Assembly (NCBI RefSeq): GCF_001407835.1
Contig: NZ_CYUO01000004.1
Location: 478,770 to 542,769 of the forward strand
Length of the DNA stretch: 64,000 nucleotides
Direction of reading: 5' to 3'
Source of the DNA: Lagierella massiliensis
Lineage (GTDB): Bacteria > Bacillota > Clostridia > Tissierellales > Peptoniphilaceae
Part shown: positions 27,418-40,769 of the stretch, one piece after another
Position numbering within the stretch: position 1 is the stretch's first letter
Layout: each line of letters begins with the position of its first letter
Notes under the pieces: generated by a model
Told to the model about the DNA's origin: nothing
Databases searched by the model: none
What the model saw: only the letters and a program-made list of their open reading frames with translations
Translations under genes and position numbers: made by a program

Positions 27418-27447
27418 TTTACAAAAGACCTTATTTAGTGTTATTAT
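27418..27447 (+). promoter_or_regulatory. Promoter of upp
   Basis: TTTACA (27418-27423) and TATTAT (27442-27447) with an 18-base spacer lie directly after the sua5 stop and ahead of AGGAGG and the upp start. Confidence 0.6.
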
Positions 27448-27472
27448 ATTATTATAAGTAGGAGGTAAGGAT

Positions 27473-28102
27473 ATGGATAATGTAACAATATTTGAACATC
27501 CGGTCATAACACATAAGCTATCAATACTTAGAGATGTAAATACCGGATCAAAACAATTTAGAGACTTGGTTTCTGAAATTTCTATGCTAATGGCATATGA
27601 AGTAACAAGAGATTTTTCTATGGAAGAAATTGAAGTTGAAACTCCTTTAGTTAAGACAAAGGGGAAAGTGCTTTCAGGGAAAAAAGTCGCCCTTGTTCCT
27701 GTGCTTAGAGCAGGTCTTGGTATGGTTGACGGAATGCTTAGTATTATTCCTGCAGCTAAGGTTGGACATATAGGTCTTTATAGAGATCCTGAAACTTTAG
27801 AACCTGTAGAATATTACTGTAAGTTACCTACAGATATTTCAGAGAGAACAGTTCTTGTACTTGACCCAATGCTTGCAACAGGTGGCTCAGCATCAGCAGC
27901 GATTCAATATTTAAAAAATAAAGGTGCAAAGAGTATCAAACTTGTAAATATAATTGCAGCACCAGAAGGAGTTAAGGCTATTCACGAACTTCATCCAGAT
28001 GTGCATATTTACATTGCTGGACTTGATGAAAAATTAAATGAACATGGATATATCCTACCTGGATTAGGAGATGCCGGAGATAGATTATTCGGTACTAAAT
28101 AG
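27473..28102 (+). CDS. upp: Uracil phosphoribosyltransferase
   Basis: 209 residues, the standard length. Family motifs: opening [15 protein letters not shown], the GLGMVDGML segment, and the PRPP loop [13 protein letters not shown] (about 121-133). The C-terminal uracil-binding part ends in [13 protein letters not shown]. It converts uracil and PRPP to UMP in pyrimidine salvage. It has its own promoter and AGGAGG ribosome site. No clear terminator is seen before the V-ATPase leader, so some read-through is possible. Confidence 0.97.
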   Translation: MDNVTIFEHPVITHKLSILRDVNTGSKQFRDLVSEISMLMAYEVTRDFSMEEIEVETPLVKTKGKVLSGKKVALVPVLRAGLGMVDGMLSIIPAAKVGHIGLYRDPETLEPVEYYCKLPTDISERTVLVLDPMLATGGSASAAIQYLKNKGAKSIKLVNIIAAPEGVKAIHELHPDVHIYIAGLDEKLNEHGYILPGLGDAGDRLFGTK

Positions 28103-28126
28103 ACTAATATTTATTGATTAAAATTT

Positions 28127-28255
28127 TATAATATGCTAATATTAATTTATGGTTTAGTTTAGCACTTTAAAGCCCCAACAATAAAAATGGCTATTGCCTA
28201 ACTAAACCAAAAAATATGTATATTGTGAAATCGTTATCTAATATATAGGGGAGGT
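28127..28255 (+). promoter_or_regulatory. Promoter and structured leader of the V-ATPase operon
   Basis: TATAAT at 28127-28132 (weak -35) is followed by about 120 bases of untranslated leader. A perfect 9-bp helix joins GGTTTAGTT (28151-28159) to AACTAAACC (28200-28208), and an inner AGCC (28171-28174) pairs with GGCT (28189-28192). A second small helix, TATATT with AATATA, lies close to the GGGGAGGTG ribosome site at 28249. No T-run follows either helix, so any control would act on translation or RNA stability. A sodium-responsive riboswitch is possible because the operon encodes a Na+-type ATPase, but I cannot match a consensus. Confidence 0.5.
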
Positions 28256-28261
28256 GAATGT

Positions 28262-28574
28262 ATGACTTCAAATATGGTTGAAAAGATTAGCGAAACAGAA
28301 TCTAAGGCTGATGAAATGGTTAAAGATGCCAAGACAAAAGCAGATGAGATTTTGGAGCAAATCAAAACCGTAGGAAAGGAAAAGTATGACAGTATTATAA
28401 GAGAAGGAAAAGAAGCAAGAAGGGAAATGTTAGAAAAGGCTCAAAAAGAGGGCGAAAAGAAAGAAGCTCCCATTTTGGAAGCCTCCCAAGAAAAGATTAA
28501 GAAAATACAAAGCATGGAGGACTCAAAAATCCAAAGTGTTGCAAATTCAATTGTAGAGAGGGTTGTATCAGAAT

Positions 28575-28588
<14 letters not shown>
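28262..28588 (+). CDS. ntpF: V-type ATPase peripheral-stalk subunit G/H-like (NtpF position)
   Basis: 108 residues, almost wholly coiled-coil: rich in Lys, Glu and Ala, with no membrane segment. Position and character match the small stalk subunit that pairs with subunit E to tether the V1 head to the membrane stator. It is the first gene of the operon, behind GGGGAGGTG, and the gene order matches E. hirae ntpFIKECGABD. Its end overlaps the start of the subunit I gene, suggesting coupled translation. Sequence alone would not identify it; the assignment rests mainly on context. Confidence 0.82.
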
Positions 28589-31032
<2,444 letters not shown>

Positions 31033-31057
31033 TTCTTGAGCTAAAGGATGTGATTAG

Positions 31058-31612
31058 ATGTCAAATTTAGATAATATATTAAATCAAATTTTAAAAGATG
31101 CAAAGTCTGAGTCTGACCAAATTATTCAAGAAGCTGAAGAAAAGAAAGATAAAGAGATAGAAAAAATTATTGTCGAAGCAAAAAATGAAAAATCAGCTAT
31201 AATTCAAAAAGCTGAGACAGAATCACAAAATCTTATAGAAAAAATCATAAATTCCGCAACCCTTAGAGCAAGAGACGAAGAGCTTTCTGCTAAACAAAAA
31301 GTGGTTGATAGAGTTATAGAAAAAACTAAAGCAGGATTACAAAATATTGATGAAGAAACATATATATCAATTTTAAAGAATGCTTTAAAAGATTCTAACA
31401 TATCAGATGAAGCTACAATTTCAGTACAAGAAAACATGGTAGATGCCTTTAATAAATTGGGACTTCCATATAAGTTATCTGAAAAATTTGTAGAAAGTGG
31501 ATTCAAATTTTATGATGGCAAGTCAATTATAAACAATGACTTTTCAAAGATTGTGGATTCTAAAAGACAGGATTTAGAAAGCTTTATTGTTCAAAACTTA
31601 TTTGAAGGATAG
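31058..31612 (+). CDS. ntpE: V-type ATPase peripheral-stalk subunit E
   Basis: 184 residues. The N-terminal half (about 1-85) is a long charged coiled-coil; the C-terminal half is a small globular head that contacts the A/B hexamer. It pairs with the G/H-like subunit from the first gene to form the peripheral stalk. Position between K and C is as in E. hirae. The ribosome site is AAAGGATGTGA, 25 bases after ntpK. Confidence 0.88.
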   Translation: MSNLDNILNQILKDAKSESDQIIQEAEEKKDKEIEKIIVEAKNEKSAIIQKAETESQNLIEKIINSATLRARDEELSAKQKVVDRVIEKTKAGLQNIDEETYISILKNALKDSNISDEATISVQENMVDAFNKLGLPYKLSEKFVESGFKFYDGKSIINNDFSKIVDSKRQDLESFIVQNLFEG

Positions 31613-31620
31613 GAGGTATT

Positions 31621-32622
31621 ATGGATAGACAAGATTTTATCCAATCTTCAGTAACTACAAGAGTTTATGAAAAAGACCTTCTTAATGAAAACTTCTTTGA
31701 CAGGATGGCAGAAGCTGAAAATTTGGAAAGTGCTATAAGACTTTTAAATGACACTTCTTACCATGAGTACTTTGCAAAAATAGACAGACCTGAAGATTAC
31801 GAAGTTGCTTTAAAAGAAGCCCTTCAAGATATTTATATTAAATATAACAAAATGCTAAACAAATCAAAAGTAATAAAATTTTTAACTATGAAATATGAAT
31901 ATCACAATTTAAAGGTCATGTTGAAAGAAAAGATTAGCGGCATTGACTACACTCGTATGTTTATTGACGTTGGAAGCTTTGATTACGAAGAACTTAGAAA
32001 GGACTTCGAATCAGGAGATAGAGCTAAGATAGACACGAGATATTCAAAAGTTGTAAATAGAGTTTATGATGACTATCTTGAGGAAAGTGATCCTCAAAAC
32101 ATAGATATATATGTTGATGTGGCATATTTTGAAAACTTGAAACAACTTGCAAAGGAAATTGATTCTGAGCTTTTAATTCAATATGCTGAAGACTTGATAG
32201 ACTTTACAAATGTCAGAACGCTTTTAAGAGTTCAAAGACAAAAGGTGGACTTGCAATTTTTAGAAAAGATTATTATTCCTGGTGGTACAATAGGGGTAGA
32301 AAAATTCAAAGAAAATCTATTTAATAAAATAGATGAAAGCAGTACATTTATTAAATCTGCAAGAATTTACTACTACCTAAGAGATAGCATCAAAGAATAT
32401 AACAATACACAGAGCCTGTCCGCTTTTGAAAAGAGTATGGATGATTATATAGTTAGTCTTACTAAAGAAGCGAAGAAGATAAACTATGGACCTGAAGTTC
32501 CATTTGCCTATCTTATGGCAAAGGAAAACGAGATTAAAAATCTTAGAATATTACTTGTGTCTAAGCTTAATAATCTGCCAAAGAATTTCATAAAAGAAAG
32601 GTTACGTGAGACATATGCATAA
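31621..32622 (+). CDS. ntpC: V-type ATPase subunit C (d-type rotor adaptor)
   Basis: 333 residues, all-helical and soluble, the usual length of the bacterial/archaeal C subunit. It has the three-fold repeated helical bundle (conserved [10 protein letters not shown] and [14 protein letters not shown] near the C-terminus). It docks the central stalk D/F onto the K ring. AGGAGG precedes the ATG, 8 bases after ntpE, and its end overlaps the start of the F-subunit gene. Confidence 0.92.
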   Translation: MDRQDFIQSSVTTRVYEKDLLNENFFDRMAEAENLESAIRLLNDTSYHEYFAKIDRPEDYEVALKEALQDIYIKYNKMLNKSKVIKFLTMKYEYHNLKVMLKEKISGIDYTRMFIDVGSFDYEELRKDFESGDRAKIDTRYSKVVNRVYDDYLEESDPQNIDIYVDVAYFENLKQLAKEIDSELLIQYAEDLIDFTNVRTLLRVQRQKVDLQFLEKIIIPGGTIGVEKFKENLFNKIDESSTFIKSARIYYYLRDSIKEYNNTQSLSAFEKSMDDYIVSLTKEAKKINYGPEVPFAYLMAKENEIKNLRILLVSKLNNLPKNFIKERLRETYA

Positions 32623-32923
32623 AGTAGCCGTAGTAGGAGATAGAGATTCGGTCTTAGGTTTCAGAGCTTTGGGAGTGAATGTTTTTACAACATTTGAAGC
32701 TGACGAAACGAGAAGAATCGTGGACAAGCTGGCAAAGGAAAATTATGGAATTATATTTATAACAGAACAACTTGCCAATTTGATACCAGAAACTATTGAA
32801 AGATATAATAACGAAGTTGTGCCGGCGGTTATATTGATTCCATCTAACCAAGGATCCTTAGGAATTGGTATGGACAGAATTAATAAAAATGTTGAAAAAG
32901 CCGTTGGATCTAATATTTTATAA
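32615..32923 (+). CDS. ntpG: V-type ATPase central-stalk subunit F
   Basis: 102 residues with the family opening [18 protein letters not shown] and the later [13 protein letters not shown] and [16 protein letters not shown]. The ATG at 32615 is preferred because family members start next to the KVAVVGD strand; a GTG at 32606 is an alternative. It binds subunit D in the rotor shaft and modulates ATP hydrolysis. It overlaps ntpC by 8 bases. Confidence 0.93.
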   Translation: MHKVAVVGDRDSVLGFRALGVNVFTTFEADETRRIVDKLAKENYGIIFITEQLANLIPETIERYNNEVVPAVILIPSNQGSLGIGMDRINKNVEKAVGSNIL

Positions 32924-32936
32924 AGGAGAGCTTATA

Positions 32937-34709
32937 TTGAAAGAAGGAAAAATAATTAAAGTATCCGGACCTTTAGTTGTTGCCGAAGGTATGGATAATG
33001 CCAATGTTTATGACGTTGTTGAAGTTTCAGAAGATAAGCTCATCGGAGAAATCATCGAGATGAGAGGCGACAAGGCCTCTATTCAAGTATATGAGGAGAC
33101 TACAGGAATAGGCCCTGGGGATAAGGTTGTGACAACAGGTTCACCTTTGTCAATAGAATTGGGTCCTGGACTTATTGAACAGATGTTTGATGGTATTCAA
33201 AGACCTCTTCAAGCATTACAAGACGCAGCAGGAGACTTCCTTGTTAGAGGGGTGTCTGTTAAGGCGTTGGACAGAGAAAAGAAGTGGGATTTTGTTCCAA
33301 CTGTGAAAGCTGGAGATAAAGTTTCATCAGGATTTGTAATAGGTACTGTAGACGAAACTCCAATTGTAAAACATAAGATAATGGTTCCGGTGGGTGTTGA
33401 AGGAACAGTTAAAGATATAAAATCAGGTTCTTTTACTGTTGCAGATGTAGTTTGTGTAGTTGAAACTGAAAATGGTGACAAAGAACTTACTATGATGCAA
33501 AAGTGGCCAGTAAGAACAGGTCGTCCATATGTTAAGAAGCTTGACCCTACAGAACCTCTTGTAACAGGACAAAGGGTTATAGATACTTTCTTCCCAGTTA
33601 CAAAAGGTGGAGCTGCAGCAATACCAGGACCTTTCGGTTCAGGTAAGACAGTAGTACAACATCAGCTTGCTAAATGGGCAGATGCTGAAATAGTTGTATA
33701 TGTAGGTTGTGGAGAACGTGGAAACGAGATGACCGACGTACTTGGTGAATTCCCTGAAATCATTGACCCAAAGACTGGCGAATCACTAATGAAGAGAACC
33801 GTTCTTATTGCAAACACTTCAAATATGCCGGTAGCAGCAAGAGAAGCGTCAATTTATACAGGTATAACAATTTCTGAATACTTTAGAGATATGGGATATT
33901 CTGTAGCGATGATGGCGGACTCAACATCAAGATGGGCGGAAGCACTTCGTGAAATGTCCGGTAGACTTGAAGAAATGCCTGGTGATGAAGGATATCCTGC
34001 ATACTTGGCATCAAGAATTGCAGACTACTATGAAAGAGCTGGTAAAGTTATTTGTAAAGGTGAAGATGAAAGAGTTGGAGCCCTTACAGTAATCGGTGCC
34101 GTATCACCTCCAGGAGGAGATATTTCAGAACCAGTTTCACAAGCGACACTTAGAATTGTAAAGGTGTTCTGGGGACTTGACTATGCACTTTCATACAAGA
34201 GACACTTCCCTGCAATTAACTGGTTAAATTCATATTCACTTTATCAACCAAAAGTTGATAAATATTTAGACGAAAACATCGATTCTGAGTTCTCAAAACT
34301 TAGAATGAAGGCAATGGCACTACTACAAGAAGAATCTGGACTTTTGGAAATTGTAAGACTTGTTGGTAGAGATTCACTTTCTGAAACAGATCAACTAAAA
34401 CTTGAAGTAACAAAGTCTATCAGAGAAGACTTTTTACAACAAAATGCCTTTCATGAAATAGACACATATTGTTCATTAAAGAAACAATATAAGATGCTTG
34501 ATCTTGTTCTTGAATTCTACGACTTAGGACTTGAAGCTCTTGATAAAGGTGCTTATATGTCAGAAGTTGAAACAATGGATGTAAGAGAAAAAATCGCAAG
34601 AGCGAAGAACATTCATGAAGATGAATTAAATAAATTTGAAGAAATTAAAAAGGAAATGGAAGAAGAATTTTCTAAACTTGTAGCTGAAGGAGGGACTATA
34701 AATGCTTAA
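32937..34709 (+). CDS. ntpA: V-type ATPase catalytic subunit A
   Basis: 590 residues from a TTG start at 32937 with AAAGGAG 8 bases upstream; the next in-frame upstream ATG would lie inside ntpG and add unrelated residues. Length matches E. hirae NtpA (593). Walker A is GPFGSGKT, preceded by the bulge domain typical of V/A-type A subunits, and the catalytic-site segment [12 protein letters not shown] follows. It hydrolyses (or makes) ATP in the A3B3 head and drives Na+ transport. Its end overlaps ntpB by 8 bases. Confidence 0.97.
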   Translation: MKEGKIIKVSGPLVVAEGMDNANVYDVVEVSEDKLIGEIIEMRGDKASIQVYEETTGIGPGDKVVTTGSPLSIELGPGLIEQMFDGIQRPLQALQDAAGDFLVRGVSVKALDREKKWDFVPTVKAGDKVSSGFVIGTVDETPIVKHKIMVPVGVEGTVKDIKSGSFTVADVVCVVETENGDKELTMMQKWPVRTGRPYVKKLDPTEPLVTGQRVIDTFFPVTKGGAAAIPGPFGSGKTVVQHQLAKWADAEIVVYVGCGERGNEMTDVLGEFPEIIDPKTGESLMKRTVLIANTSNMPVAAREASIYTGITISEYFRDMGYSVAMMADSTSRWAEALREMSGRLEEMPGDEGYPAYLASRIADYYERAGKVICKGEDERVGALTVIGAVSPPGGDISEPVSQATLRIVKVFWGLDYALSYKRHFPAINWLNSYSLYQPKVDKYLDENIDSEFSKLRMKAMALLQEESGLLEIVRLVGRDSLSETDQLKLEVTKSIREDFLQQNAFHEIDTYCSLKKQYKMLDLVLEFYDLGLEALDKGAYMSEVETMDVREKIARAKNIHEDELNKFEEIKKEMEEEFSKLVAEGGTINA

Positions 34710-36084
34710 AGAATACAAATCGGTTTCTGAAGTTGTAGGACCTCTAATGGCAGTTGAAGGGGTTGAAGGAGCTAAGTTTGAAGAACTTGTAGATATTGAA
34801 CTTCAAAATGGAGAAAAGAGGAGAGGTCGTGTTATAGAAATAACTGGAGACCAAGCCATGGTTCAAATCTTCGAAGGTTCTGCAGGAATAAACCTAAAGG
34901 AAACAACAGTAAGATTTTTAGGGAAACCTCTTGAATTAGGCGTTTCAGAAGATATGATTGGTAGAGTTTTCGATGGGCTTGGAAATCCTATGGACAATGG
35001 TCCAAAATTAATTCCAGAAAAGTCTATTGATATAAATGGTACTCCAATCAATCCTGTTGCAAGGGACTATCCATCTGAGTTTATCCAAACAGGTATCTCA
35101 ACAATAGATGGACTTAACACTCTTGTTAGAGGACAAAAGCTACCTATATTCTCTGCCTCAGGTCTTCCGCATAATAACGTTGCTGCACAAATCGCAAGAC
35201 AGGCAAAGGTACTTGGTGGAAAGGATAAATTCGCCGTAGTATTTGCTGCCATGGGTATAACATTTGAAGAAGCTCAATTCTTTATTGATGACTTTACAGA
35301 AACAGGCGCAATTGATAGAGCAGTTCTATTTATAAACCTTGCAAATGACCCTGCAATTGAAAGACTTGCAACACCAAAGATGGCACTTACTTGTGCAGAG
35401 TATTTGGCCTTTGAAAAGGATATGCACGTTTTAGTTATCCTTACAGACATGACTAACTATGCAGAAGCACTTCGTGAAGTATCTGCAGCGAGAAAGGAAG
35501 TTCCTGGTAGAAGAGGTTATCCTGGATATCTATATACAGACCTTTCAACAATATATGAAAGAGCTGGAAGAATTAAAGGAAGAAAGGGTTCTATAACTCA
35601 AATTCCTATTCTTACAATGCCAGAAGAAGATATCACTCACCCAATCCCTGACCTTACAGGATATATTACTGAGGGACAAATCATCTTATCAAGAGATTTA
35701 TACAAATCTGGTATTGAACCACCAATATTTGTAATCCCTTCACTATCACGTTTAAAGGACAAGGGTATTGGAAAGGAAAAGACAAGAGAAGACCACGCAG
35801 ACACAATGAACCAAATTTATGCAGGCTATGCTTCTGGTAGAGAAGCGAGAGACCTTGCAGTTATACTTGGTGAAACTGCCCTATCAAATGCAGATAAGGC
35901 TTTTGCTAAATTTGCGGAAGAGTTTGAAAAAGAATATGTAAATCAAGGTTATTACAACAACAGAACCATCACAGAGACACTTGATCTTGGATGGAAGCTA
36001 TTAAGAATAATACCAAGAACAGAACTTAAGAGAATTAGAGATGAATATTTAGATAAATACTTGGATGCTCAAGGGGATGATTAG
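34702..36084 (+). CDS. ntpB: V-type ATPase non-catalytic subunit B
   Basis: 460 residues. The P-loop region is replaced by [16 protein letters not shown], the typical degenerate nucleotide site of B subunits, and [22 protein letters not shown] is the conserved arginine-finger region. It alternates with subunit A in the head hexamer. GAAGGAGGG lies 8 bases before the ATG, inside the end of ntpA. Confidence 0.97.
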   Translation: MLKEYKSVSEVVGPLMAVEGVEGAKFEELVDIELQNGEKRRGRVIEITGDQAMVQIFEGSAGINLKETTVRFLGKPLELGVSEDMIGRVFDGLGNPMDNGPKLIPEKSIDINGTPINPVARDYPSEFIQTGISTIDGLNTLVRGQKLPIFSASGLPHNNVAAQIARQAKVLGGKDKFAVVFAAMGITFEEAQFFIDDFTETGAIDRAVLFINLANDPAIERLATPKMALTCAEYLAFEKDMHVLVILTDMTNYAEALREVSAARKEVPGRRGYPGYLYTDLSTIYERAGRIKGRKGSITQIPILTMPEEDITHPIPDLTGYITEGQIILSRDLYKSGIEPPIFVIPSLSRLKDKGIGKEKTREDHADTMNQIYAGYASGREARDLAVILGETALSNADKAFAKFAEEFEKEYVNQGYYNNRTITETLDLGWKLLRIIPRTELKRIRDEYLDKYLDAQGDD

Positions 36085-36723
36085 ATGGCAAGACTAAATG
36101 TTAACCCTACAAGAATGAAATTGTCAGAGTTAAAGGCCAGACTTGAAACATCTACAAGGGGACATAAACTTCTAAAGGATAAACAAGATGAACTTATGCG
36201 TCAGTTTATCGGCCTCATCAGAAAAAACAAGCAACTTAGGGAAGATGTAGAGAAAGAATTAAACAAATCCTTTGGAGATTTTTTACTTGCTTCAGCTATA
36301 ATGAGTCCTGAGTTTTTGGAAGAGGCTGTTTCATTTCCAAAACAAAGTATTGGAGTTGAGATAGAAGAAAAAAATATTATGTCCGTAAATATTCCCGTAA
36401 TGGAATTTAAAAAGAGCGAGTCTGAAAACTCTACTGGCATCTATCCATATGGTTATGCTCAAACTTCTGCAGAACTTGACAGTGCCATTGATGGTCTCAA
36501 TAGAGTAATGGATAAATTGTTAGAACTTGCAGAAGTTGAAAAAGCGTGTCAACTTATGGCAGATGAACTTGAAAAGACAAGAAGAAGAGTTAACGCCCTT
36601 GAATATAGAACAATTCCTGATTTACAGGAAACTATTAAATACATCAGATCAAAGCTTGATGAAAATGAAAGGGCAACCATAACCAGACTTATGAAGGTTA
36701 AGGATATAATCCAAGATAGATAA
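36085..36723 (+). CDS. ntpD: V-type ATPase central-shaft subunit D
   Basis: 212 residues with the family start [17 protein letters not shown] and two long helices (about 1-75 and 130-205) forming the rotor coiled-coil. The start follows the ntpB stop directly, with AAGGGG as ribosome site. It is the last gene of the operon; no ntpH or ntpJ (K+/Na+ symporter) homologue follows, and a strong terminator comes next. Confidence 0.94.
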   Translation: MARLNVNPTRMKLSELKARLETSTRGHKLLKDKQDELMRQFIGLIRKNKQLREDVEKELNKSFGDFLLASAIMSPEFLEEAVSFPKQSIGVEIEEKNIMSVNIPVMEFKKSESENSTGIYPYGYAQTSAELDSAIDGLNRVMDKLLELAEVEKACQLMADELEKTRRRVNALEYRTIPDLQETIKYIRSKLDENERATITRLMKVKDIIQDR

Positions 36724-36747
36724 AAGGGGTGTAATACCCCTTTTTTT
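36722..36747 (+). terminator. Intrinsic terminator of the V-ATPase operon
   Basis: AAAAGGGGT and ACCCCTTTT pair around a short GTAAT-type loop, followed by TTTT. Confidence 0.88.
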
Positions 36748-36796
36748 ATGATATTATTTAGTTAGTTACATTTATTAAGTAAAAAGAGGTGTCTAA

Positions 36797-37483
36797 ATGA
36801 AAAAATTAGTATTGGTAAGACATGGGCAAAGCGAATGGAATTTACAAAATAGATTTACAGGCTGGGTTGATGTAGATTTATCAGAAAAAGGATATGAAGA
36901 AGCTAAAAAATCCGGAGAGCTTTTAAAAGAAGCTGGCTTTGAATTTGATTTAGCATACACTTCAGTATTAAAGAGAGCAATAAAAACATGTAACATAATC
37001 CTTGAAGAGATAGATCAACTTTGGGTTCCTGTTGAAAAATCATGGAGACTTAACGAAAGACATTATGGTGCACTACAAGGACTTAACAAAGCAGAAACTG
37101 CAGAAAAATATGGAGATGAACAAGTGCATATTTGGAGAAGATCATATGATACACTGCCTCCACTACTTGAAGAAAGTGATGAAGGTTATCAAGGAAAAGA
37201 TAGAAAATACCATGACCTTCCAAAGGGCACAGTCCCATTTGGAGAAAATTTAAAAGTTACACTTGAGAGAGTTATACCTTATTGGGAAGACGAAATAGCA
37301 CCAAAGTTACTTGACGACAAGCAAGTACTAATTGCGGCTCACGGAAACTCACTTAGAGCATTAGTAAAACATATTGAAAAAATTTCCGATGATGAGATAA
37401 TGGGTCTTGAAATTCCTACGGGACACCCAATGGTGTTGGAACTTGATGACGATTTAAATTTAATAAAGAGATATTATTTATAA
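36797..37483 (+). CDS. gpmA: 2,3-bisphosphoglycerate-dependent phosphoglycerate mutase
   Basis: 228 residues, histidine-phosphatase fold. The phosphorylated His is in VRHGQSEWN (His9-His10 region), followed by [15 protein letters not shown], and [16 protein letters not shown] and the second catalytic His in [10 protein letters not shown] are present. It interconverts 3- and 2-phosphoglycerate in glycolysis. GAGGTG precedes the ATG. It is a single-gene unit between two terminators. Confidence 0.96.
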   Translation: MKKLVLVRHGQSEWNLQNRFTGWVDVDLSEKGYEEAKKSGELLKEAGFEFDLAYTSVLKRAIKTCNIILEEIDQLWVPVEKSWRLNERHYGALQGLNKAETAEKYGDEQVHIWRRSYDTLPPLLEESDEGYQGKDRKYHDLPKGTVPFGENLKVTLERVIPYWEDEIAPKLLDDKQVLIAAHGNSLRALVKHIEKISDDEIMGLEIPTGHPMVLELDDDLNLIKRYYL

Positions 37484-37486
37484 GCT

Positions 37487-37509
37487 AAGGGGACGAAAGT
37501 CCCTTTTTA
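37487..37509 (+). terminator. Intrinsic terminator after gpmA
   Basis: AAGGGGAC and GTCCCTTT form an 8-bp stem (one G-T) closed by a GAAA tetraloop, then TTTTATTTT. Confidence 0.85.
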
Positions 37510-37579
37510 TTTTACATAAAATTAATAATTAGTAAATAAAAACTTAACATAAGGGGTATATTTTATAAAGAGGTGAGCT

Positions 37580-38470
37580 ATGAAGTACGGAATAATAGAT
37601 ATAGGGTCAAATACCATAAGACTAAATCTATATTTAGTAGATGAAGATAAAAATATAATTTCGTTAGCAAATAAAAAATATGTAGCAGGTATTGCATCAT
37701 ACGTTAACAAAGGTTACTTAACAAAAAAAGGTGCAGATAAAATTGTAGAAATATTACTTAAATTAAAAAAACTTTGCGAAACATTTGGTATAGAAAAGGT
37801 ATATCCATTTGCAACAGCATCCATAAGAAATATAAAAAACTCCGAAGAGGTTTTGGAATATATAAGTCAGAAAGTGGGAATGGATATTGATCTTGTTTCA
37901 GGTGAGAGGGAAGCAAATCTTGGATATCTTGGAGTAAAAGAGGACTATGATATAACAAATGGCTACATCATAGATATTGGTGGTGGATCGACTGAAGTTA
38001 CACTTATGGAAAATGGAGAAATAAAATATTCAAACTCCCTTCCAATAGGTTCACTATCACTTCAAAAGAATTACTGTAACAAGATAATTCCAAATCATAA
38101 TGAAGCGAAGAAGATGGAAAAAGAGATTAAGAAATTATTGAAGAAATCCTCTATACCAAAGATAAAAAATCTTGTCGCCTACGGTTTAGGAGGCACAATA
38201 AGAGTTTGTGGAAATGTTTGTATGGAAGTTTACGAACTGCCAAGCTCCATGGAACTTGAAATAGAACTTCTTGAATCACTATATAATAAGATAATTGAAC
38301 AAAAGAAAAGTGTCTTAAGGAAAGTGTTACAAGTTAACCCTGCAAGAATTCACACCATCACTCCAGGGATGATTATTCTAAAAGAGCTGTTGAACTATTT
38401 AAATATAAAAACACTTTATATTAGTAAAAAGGGAGCAAGAGAAGGATATTTGGCAACGGTTTTAAAATAA
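37580..38470 (+). CDS. ppx: Ppx/GppA-family exopolyphosphatase
   Basis: 296 residues, the short single-module form (E. coli Ppx has 513). ASKHA-fold nucleotide motifs: IIDIGSNTIRLNLY at the N-terminus, ATASIRNIKN, SGEREANLGYLG, and the second phosphate loop IDIGGGSTEV. It lacks the C-terminal HD-like half of GppA/Ppx of proteobacteria. It would remove terminal phosphates from polyphosphate or hydrolyse pppGpp; context favours polyphosphate, because ppk follows after 10 bases with AAGGAG. Confidence 0.88.
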   Translation: MKYGIIDIGSNTIRLNLYLVDEDKNIISLANKKYVAGIASYVNKGYLTKKGADKIVEILLKLKKLCETFGIEKVYPFATASIRNIKNSEEVLEYISQKVGMDIDLVSGEREANLGYLGVKEDYDITNGYIIDIGGGSTEVTLMENGEIKYSNSLPIGSLSLQKNYCNKIIPNHNEAKKMEKEIKKLLKKSSIPKIKNLVAYGLGGTIRVCGNVCMEVYELPSSMELEIELLESLYNKIIEQKKSVLRKVLQVNPARIHTITPGMIILKELLNYLNIKTLYISKKGAREGYLATVLK

Positions 38471-38480
38471 GGAGACTAAA

Positions 38481-40640
38481 ATGACTTTAAATAATGGAGA
38501 TGACTTCTCAAAAGATAAAAAAGGAATATATGCTTATTCTAAAAATAGGGAAATATCCTGGCTTGGATTTAATCAAAGAGTACTTAGAGAGGCGTTAGAT
38601 GACAATAATCCTCTTTATGAGAAGTTGAAGTTTATAAGTATCTTCAATAGCAATTTAGATGAGTTCTATAATGTTCGTGTAGGTTCCCTTAATGACCTGA
38701 CGCTACTTAAAAATCCTCCTAAAGACAACAAGACTGGAATGACTCCACAGGAGCAACTTAATTTAATCTATGAAGATACAAATTATTTATTAAAAGAAAA
38801 TGATGAGATTTATTACCATGTAATGGCAGAACTTGAAAAATATGGTATAAAGTCCTATAGATTTGACGAGCTAAATGGGGAACAAGAGCTTTATATAAAC
38901 AATATTTATGAGGAACAGATAAAACCCATATTGGCACCACAGATAATAGACCAATTCCATCCTTTTCCATTTATAGAAAATAAAAGTATTTACATTATTT
39001 GTGAACTTAGTTATAAAGACAAATTCAGCTTAGGACTTTTGCCAGTACCATATTCACTACCAGATTATTATTTATTAAGCGACAAGAAATGGATTAGGAC
39101 AGAGCTTATTATAAAAGAAAAAGTTAGCGAGATATTTTTAAATTACAATGTGAAGAAAGTCTATATTATGAATCTTCATAGGAATATGGATCTTAACTAT
39201 GAAGACCATTTGGAAGATGAGGTTGAAGACTATAAAATCCAAATGAAAAAACTTTTAAAAAAACGAAAAAGACTTCAAGCAGTCAGAGTCAATACAGATA
39301 GCGAATTAGACGAAAAGACTAAAAGTTTTTTAAAAGAACATCTCGATATAAAGGACTATCAATTTTTCACCCATAGTTCTCCATTTAAAATGGGATATGT
39401 ATTTGAACTTGAATCAAATTTAAAAACAAAATGTGACCCAAGTATCTTTTATAATTCATTCACACCAAAAATTGGAGAAATGATAGATGAGAACAGATCT
39501 ATGTTTGAGCAAATTGAAGAAAAAGATAGACTGCTAATCTATCCATATGAAGATATAGGAAGTTTTTTAAGACTACTTGAAGAAGCCGCAGAAAATCCAG
39601 ATGTAATTTCAATAAAAATAACTATATATAGACTTGCGAAACATTCAAAAGTGGTAAAAAATCTTTTAAAAGCAAGAGAAAATGGAAAAGATGTTACTGT
39701 TATGATGGAACTTCGTGCAAGATTTGATGAAGAGTCAAATATAAACTACTCACAAATTTTATATGACGAAGGCTGCACAATACTATATGGAACAGAAGAT
39801 TATAAAGTTCACTCAAAAGTTTGCTTGATAACCTATAAAGATAAAAGTGGAAATATCAAGTACATCAGTCAGATAGGTACAGGAAACTATAACGAGTCCA
39901 CTTCTAAGCAATATTCAGATATATCTTTGATGACTTCAAATAGAGAAATAGGGGAAGATTGCTATAACTTTTTTAACCATATAAATTTAGAGAATGTAAA
40001 TAATAATTACACCCACATATTAGCAGCTCCATATTCATTAAAAGTGACACTTTTACAAAAAATAGAAGAACAGATACAAAAGGGAGAAAAGGGTAAATTA
40101 TTCTTCAAGTTCAATTCACTAACCGATAAAGATATAATAAGAAAACTTGAAGAGGCTTCAAAAAACAATGTTGACGTTAAACTTATAATAAGAGGAATAT
40201 CATGTCTTAGACCAAGAGTTCCAGGCCATACCGACAACATCGAAATCAGAAGCATCGTAGGACGTTATCTTGAACATCCAAGGGTTTATATCTTTGGTGA
40301 TAACGAAGAGATTTACATTGGTTCAGCAGACCTTATGACCAGAAACTTAGACAGAAGAGTTGAAGTAATTGTTCCTATATACGATGAAGACATAAAGAAA
40401 AAAATAATAGAGTACATGGACATACAGTGGAAGGATAACACAAAGGCAAGAGTTATGAATAGAGATGGAATTTATGAAAAAATTCCTGTAAGTGAGGGAG
40501 AAGAGCTTATAAACTCCCAAGAGAAGATGATGGAACTTGCCACACTAAGGGAAAAAAAGAATATAGAAAAACCAAAAAAAGTAAAAGAACAAGAAAAACT
40601 GTCATTTAAAGATAGGATATTAAAATTTTTTGGGAGATAA
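38481..40640 (+). CDS. ppk: Polyphosphate kinase 1
   Basis: 719 residues, the full four-domain enzyme: N domain (about 15-120, ISWLGFNQRVL), head domain (about 125-320) and two phospholipase-D-like domains (about 330-510 and 515-695). The phosphorylated His is His444 in YKVHSKVCLIT; GTGNYNESTSKQYSD and IGSADLMTRNLDRR are also family signatures. It reversibly forms polyphosphate from ATP. The C-terminal tail is Lys-rich. The ppx-ppk pair lets the cell build and degrade polyphosphate from one transcript. Confidence 0.96.
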   Translation: MTLNNGDDFSKDKKGIYAYSKNREISWLGFNQRVLREALDDNNPLYEKLKFISIFNSNLDEFYNVRVGSLNDLTLLKNPPKDNKTGMTPQEQLNLIYEDTNYLLKENDEIYYHVMAELEKYGIKSYRFDELNGEQELYINNIYEEQIKPILAPQIIDQFHPFPFIENKSIYIICELSYKDKFSLGLLPVPYSLPDYYLLSDKKWIRTELIIKEKVSEIFLNYNVKKVYIMNLHRNMDLNYEDHLEDEVEDYKIQMKKLLKKRKRLQAVRVNTDSELDEKTKSFLKEHLDIKDYQFFTHSSPFKMGYVFELESNLKTKCDPSIFYNSFTPKIGEMIDENRSMFEQIEEKDRLLIYPYEDIGSFLRLLEEAAENPDVISIKITIYRLAKHSKVVKNLLKARENGKDVTVMMELRARFDEESNINYSQILYDEGCTILYGTEDYKVHSKVCLITYKDKSGNIKYISQIGTGNYNESTSKQYSDISLMTSNREIGEDCYNFFNHINLENVNNNYTHILAAPYSLKVTLLQKIEEQIQKGEKGKLFFKFNSLTDKDIIRKLEEASKNNVDVKLIIRGISCLRPRVPGHTDNIEIRSIVGRYLEHPRVYIFGDNEEIYIGSADLMTRNLDRRVEVIVPIYDEDIKKKIIEYMDIQWKDNTKARVMNRDGIYEKIPVSEGEELINSQEKMMELATLREKKNIEKPKKVKEQEKLSFKDRILKFFGR

Positions 40641-40664
40641 CGGCTCGAATGGGTCGTTTTTTTC
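40640..40664 (+). terminator. Intrinsic terminator after ppk
   Basis: ACGGCTC and GGGTCGT (two wobble pairs) enclose GAAT, followed by seven T. Confidence 0.75.
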
Positions 40665-40700
40665 TTGTTTATTTCATATTCACTCATGTCGTGGAAAAAA

Positions 40701-40739
40701 ACGAGATGTTTAGACTCGCCATGCTCGCTCAACATGACA
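40701..40739 (-). repeat. REP-like dispersed repeat, short form
   Basis: ACGAGATGTTTAGACTCGCC then ATGCTCGCTCAACATGACA, in the inverted orientation. It closely resembles the copy at 56485-56524 (GAGATGTTTCGACTCGC... CTCAACATGACA). It lies in the 280-base gap between ppk and the NusG-II gene, with no coding sequence of its own. Confidence 0.8.
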
Positions 40740-40769
40740 AGACGGGGTTATGACTTAATCAAGATAAAA

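Noticed and set aside
32865..32936. In-frame upstream start for V-ATPase subunit A
   Set aside because: It lies inside the ntpG gene and adds residues unlike the family. The TTG at 32937 has AAAGGAG at proper distance and gives the expected length.
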